A DNA stretch of 7,039 bases from Elusimicrobiota bacterium. GTDB taxonomy: Bacteria; Elusimicrobiota; Endomicrobiia; Endomicrobiales; Endomicrobiaceae. The notes beneath the pieces were generated by a model that made no database searches, was not told the DNA's origin, and was given only the letters and a program-made list of their open reading frames with translations. Below, piece after piece: positions 4,988 to 7,039 of the stretch (positions within the stretch are counted from its first letter, which is position 1; each line of letters opens with the position of its first letter). The stretch lies in contig JAIRQB010000013.1 in the NCBI GenBank assembly GCA_031256695.1, positions 1-7,039 of the forward strand. Reading direction: 5' to 3'. A program made the position numbers and the translations under genes.

Positions 4988-6478
4988 ATGTCTGATAAAA
5001 GAATCAATATCGCTATGGCGGCATCGGAATGCGCTCCTTTTGTAAAAGTGGGCGGTCTTGCCGATGTCGTAGGGACTTTGCCTAAATATTTAAGAGGCGC
5101 AAATTGCAATGTGAAAATTTTCATTCCAAAATACCGCTCAATAGACGGGGCAAAATACAATTTGCAAACTCTGCCTTATAGGCTTCAAGTAAATGTCGGC
5201 GCTCAAACCCATTTTTTTAGGCTAAAACAGCATCTGACTGCGGAGGGGGTTGCCGTCTATTTTATAGAGAATATGTTTTATTTTAATAGACCGGGCGTCT
5301 ACGGCGATAACGGCATAGATTATCCCGACAATAGAGACAGATATATTTTTTTCAGCCGCGCCGTCTTGGAATCTCTGAAAGCCTTGATGTTTAGACCTGA
5401 TATTATCCACTGCCACGATTGGCAGACGGGCTTAATTCCCGCTTATCTTAAAACAACTCACCGGAATGACGGATTTTTTTGGAAAACCTCGTCAGTCTAT
5501 ACCATACACAATATAGCCTACCAAGGAAGTTTTGCAGAAGATACTGTTGAAGCGGCTGGTTTTTCGCGCATAGATTTTACGGCGGACAAAATAGAGTATT
5601 ACAACAATGTCAACTTTATGAAAAGCGCCATCACTTTAGCCGACGCCGTATCTACTGTCAGCCCCACGTATTCTTTAGAAATAAAAGATTTTAACGGGCG
5701 CGGTATGGAATGGTCTCTAAATCACAGGGGCGATAAAATTTACGGCATTTTAAACGGCATAGATTATGATTATTGGAATCCGCAAAACGATAAATATATA
5801 GCCGCAAATTATTCAAAAGACAATTTGAGCGGCAAAAAACTTTGCAAAGAAGAACTCCAAAAAATATGCGGTTTTAATTTAAGGAAAGACGCTTTTTTGT
5901 TTGGAACAGTTTCAAGGCTTGACGGGCAAAAAGGCATAGATGTCATTTTAGACGCCGTATATGCTTTAAGAAATGAAAATATGCAATTTGTAATTTTAGG
6001 CTCGGGCGACCCCGTATTAAAAGAAAAACTTGAAAAGACGGCGAAACTTTATCCTAAAACGCTCGCATTTTTTTCAGATTTCAACGAAGAACTCGCTCAC
6101 AAAATATATGCCGGGACAGACTCTTATTTAATGCCTTCCAAATTTGAGCCTTGCGGTTTAAGCCAGATGATAGCCCTCTCTTACGGCTCTATACCTATAG
6201 TTAACAGAGTAGGCGGTCTTGCCGATACTATAAAGTATTTCAATCATTTTACGGGAGAGGGAAACGGTTTTGTTTTCAATCTAACTTACGGAGAGACTTT
6301 TGTTGAAACAATTTATAAAGCGGAGAAAATTTTTAACGATAAAACTCTGTGGAATGTCCTTATGCAAAACGCCTTCAACAGCGATTTTTCTTGGGGGCAG
6401 TCTCTTTCGCAATATATGCAAATGTATCAAGACATAATAGACAAAAAAAATTTTGAAGTTTTATTTATACGGAGTTAA
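4988..6478 (+). CDS. glgA: Glycogen synthase (GT5, ADP-glucose type)
   Basis: The enzyme extends alpha-1,4-glucan chains from a nucleotide-glucose donor, normally ADP-glucose in bacteria, in the cytoplasm. The 496 residues match the usual 470-500. Family marks occur in order: KVGGLADVVGTLPK at 20-33 (donor and acceptor loop), HCHDWQTGL at 141-149, YTIHNIAYQG at 171-180, VSPTY at 224-228, and GILNGIDYDYWNP at 253-265. SRLDGQKG at 309-316 holds Arg310 and Lys315, matching E. coli Arg300 and Lys305. MPSKFEPCGLSQM at 382-394 holds Glu387, matching E. coli Glu377. VGGLADT occurs at 408-414. No domain is missing. It follows the restriction-modification genes after 67 bp with its own strong ribosome site and a candidate -10 box, and it is followed after 3 bp by the next gene. 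With the GalT-like enzyme upstream it points to glycogen metabolism. Confidence 0.96.
   Translation: MSDKRINIAMAASECAPFVKVGGLADVVGTLPKYLRGANCNVKIFIPKYRSIDGAKYNLQTLPYRLQVNVGAQTHFFRLKQHLTAEGVAVYFIENMFYFNRPGVYGDNGIDYPDNRDRYIFFSRAVLESLKALMFRPDIIHCHDWQTGLIPAYLKTTHRNDGFFWKTSSVYTIHNIAYQGSFAEDTVEAAGFSRIDFTADKIEYYNNVNFMKSAITLADAVSTVSPTYSLEIKDFNGRGMEWSLNHRGDKIYGILNGIDYDYWNPQNDKYIAANYSKDNLSGKKLCKEELQKICGFNLRKDAFLFGTVSRLDGQKGIDVILDAVYALRNENMQFVILGSGDPVLKEKLEKTAKLYPKTLAFFSDFNEELAHKIYAGTDSYLMPSKFEPCGLSQMIALSYGSIPIVNRVGGLADTIKYFNHFTGEGNGFVFNLTYGETFVETIYKAEKIFNDKTLWNVLMQNAFNSDFSWGQSLSQYMQMYQDIIDKKNFEVLFIRS
6471..6474 (+). promoter_or_regulatory. Ribosome binding site of the FtsX-like gene
   Basis: GGAG at 6471-6474, within the last codons of glgA, lies 7 nt before ATG 6482. 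The gene is therefore probably co-transcribed and translationally coupled with glgA. Confidence 0.7.
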
Positions 6479-6481
6479 AAA

Positions 6482-7039
6482 ATGGATACGCAAGAGAATG
6501 AAAAACCAAATGAAGCGCTTACTTCCTCTGATGCGGCGCTAAACCAATCCGCCAAAAATATGCCGCAGTTGCCGCCGCAAAATCCTCAGGCAATGCAGAA
6601 GCCTTTTTTAAAAAAACTTTTAAAGTTATCTGTCATAGCCGCTTTTTGCGCTTTTTTTCTTTTAATCGCCAATCATTATTATTATTTAAAAGACTATGCC
6701 GAGAATTTATCAAACGAGGCAAATGTCATAGTTTTTATAGATAAAGCGTCCAAAGACGATGCCGCGGTATGCGATGCCATAGAGGCTTTAAACCTTGCCG
6801 TAATAGACGAATACGTCCACGCAAAAGACGTATACGCTAAAGCGGTTGAGGAAAATCCTTTTTTAAAAGATGTGTCTGTCCAAGGAATGGACAGTTCTTT
6901 TCAATCATATGTGAAAATCTCTCCTAAAGAATTGCCGACTGAAGAATTTATGGCGGATTTAAGGAATCAACTCTATAAAATAGAATATATAGACGATGTA
7001 ATTTTTGATGCGCCGCTGTTTAAGCATTATTCTCAAATT
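6482..7039 (+). CDS. N-terminal part of an FtsX-like cell-division permease (partial at window end)
   Basis: An uninterrupted frame of exactly 186 codons starts at ATG 6482, 3 bp after the glgA stop, and runs off the window. Residues 1-40 are polar and rich in Gln, Pro and Asn, fitting a cytoplasmic tail. A basic FLKKLLK (42-48) precedes one hydrophobic segment at about 49-65. Residues 80-180 form a soluble, presumably periplasmic or extracellular domain beginning NVIVFIDKAS. EYVHAKDVYAKAVEENPFL (110-128) and a late YIDDVIFDAPL (169-179) follow. A membrane helix, a VxVF strand, a YV.(8).A...NP motif and a final V..V.F pattern are what the FtsX extracellular domain looks like. FtsX works with the ATPase FtsE to activate septal cell-wall hydrolases. 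The three C-terminal membrane helices that would confirm it lie beyond the window, and no ftsE is visible, so this is a tentative family call. Confidence 0.5.
   Translation, partial: MDTQENEKPNEALTSSDAALNQSAKNMPQLPPQNPQAMQKPFLKKLLKLSVIAAFCAFFLLIANHYYYLKDYAENLSNEANVIVFIDKASKDDAAVCDAIEALNLAVIDEYVHAKDVYAKAVEENPFLKDVSVQGMDSSFQSYVKISPKELPTEEFMADLRNQLYKIEYIDDVIFDAPLFKHYSQI

Overview
The window is a gene-dense, single-strand (+) stretch of a low-GC bacterial genome (roughly 35-40% GC by eye). Shine-Dalgarno sites are strong and gene spacing is tight. Taxonomy is uncertain. A GalT-like uridylyltransferase near a GT5 glycogen synthase, together with an FtsX-like membrane protein, would fit a deep-branching Gram-negative lineage such as Elusimicrobiota, but this is a guess from gene style and not a demonstrated assignment.

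Layout: (1) The 3' end of an unidentified gene (to 205), whose C-terminus is a Glu-Thr dipeptide tract encoded by about 22 copies of the hexamer GAAACA. (2) A galT/ADP-glucose-phosphorylase-type nucleotidyltransferase (247-1320). (3) A family 2 glycosyltransferase (1345-2565) whose catalytic part looks intact to about residue 245. Its last 160 codons run through a cluster of palindromes, a G11 homopolymer and a perfect 32-bp copy of the galT 3' end. (4) A two-gene type II restriction-modification system: a beta-class N4-cytosine-type methyltransferase with an N-terminal HEAT-like helical domain (2610-4025), overlapped by 38 bp by a CfrBI-family restriction endonuclease (3988-4920). (5) A glycogen synthase glgA (4988-6478) with its own candidate -10 box. 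(6) The 5' part of an FtsX-like single-pass (so far) membrane protein (6482 to the window end).

GalT-like enzyme and GlgA plausibly belong together in nucleotide-sugar and glycogen metabolism. The glycosyltransferase and the restriction-modification pair lie between them and look like accessory insertions. The most interesting region is 2079-2600. The 32-bp perfect direct repeat brackets the glycosyltransferase exactly and includes the galT stop codon. Palindromic elements are carried in an open frame. The G11 tract can switch the protein between three C-terminal tails, one of which ends in the same ASKILKTAV peptide as GalT. This points to a mobile or recombining cassette at the galT 3' end and to possible phase variation of the glycosyltransferase.
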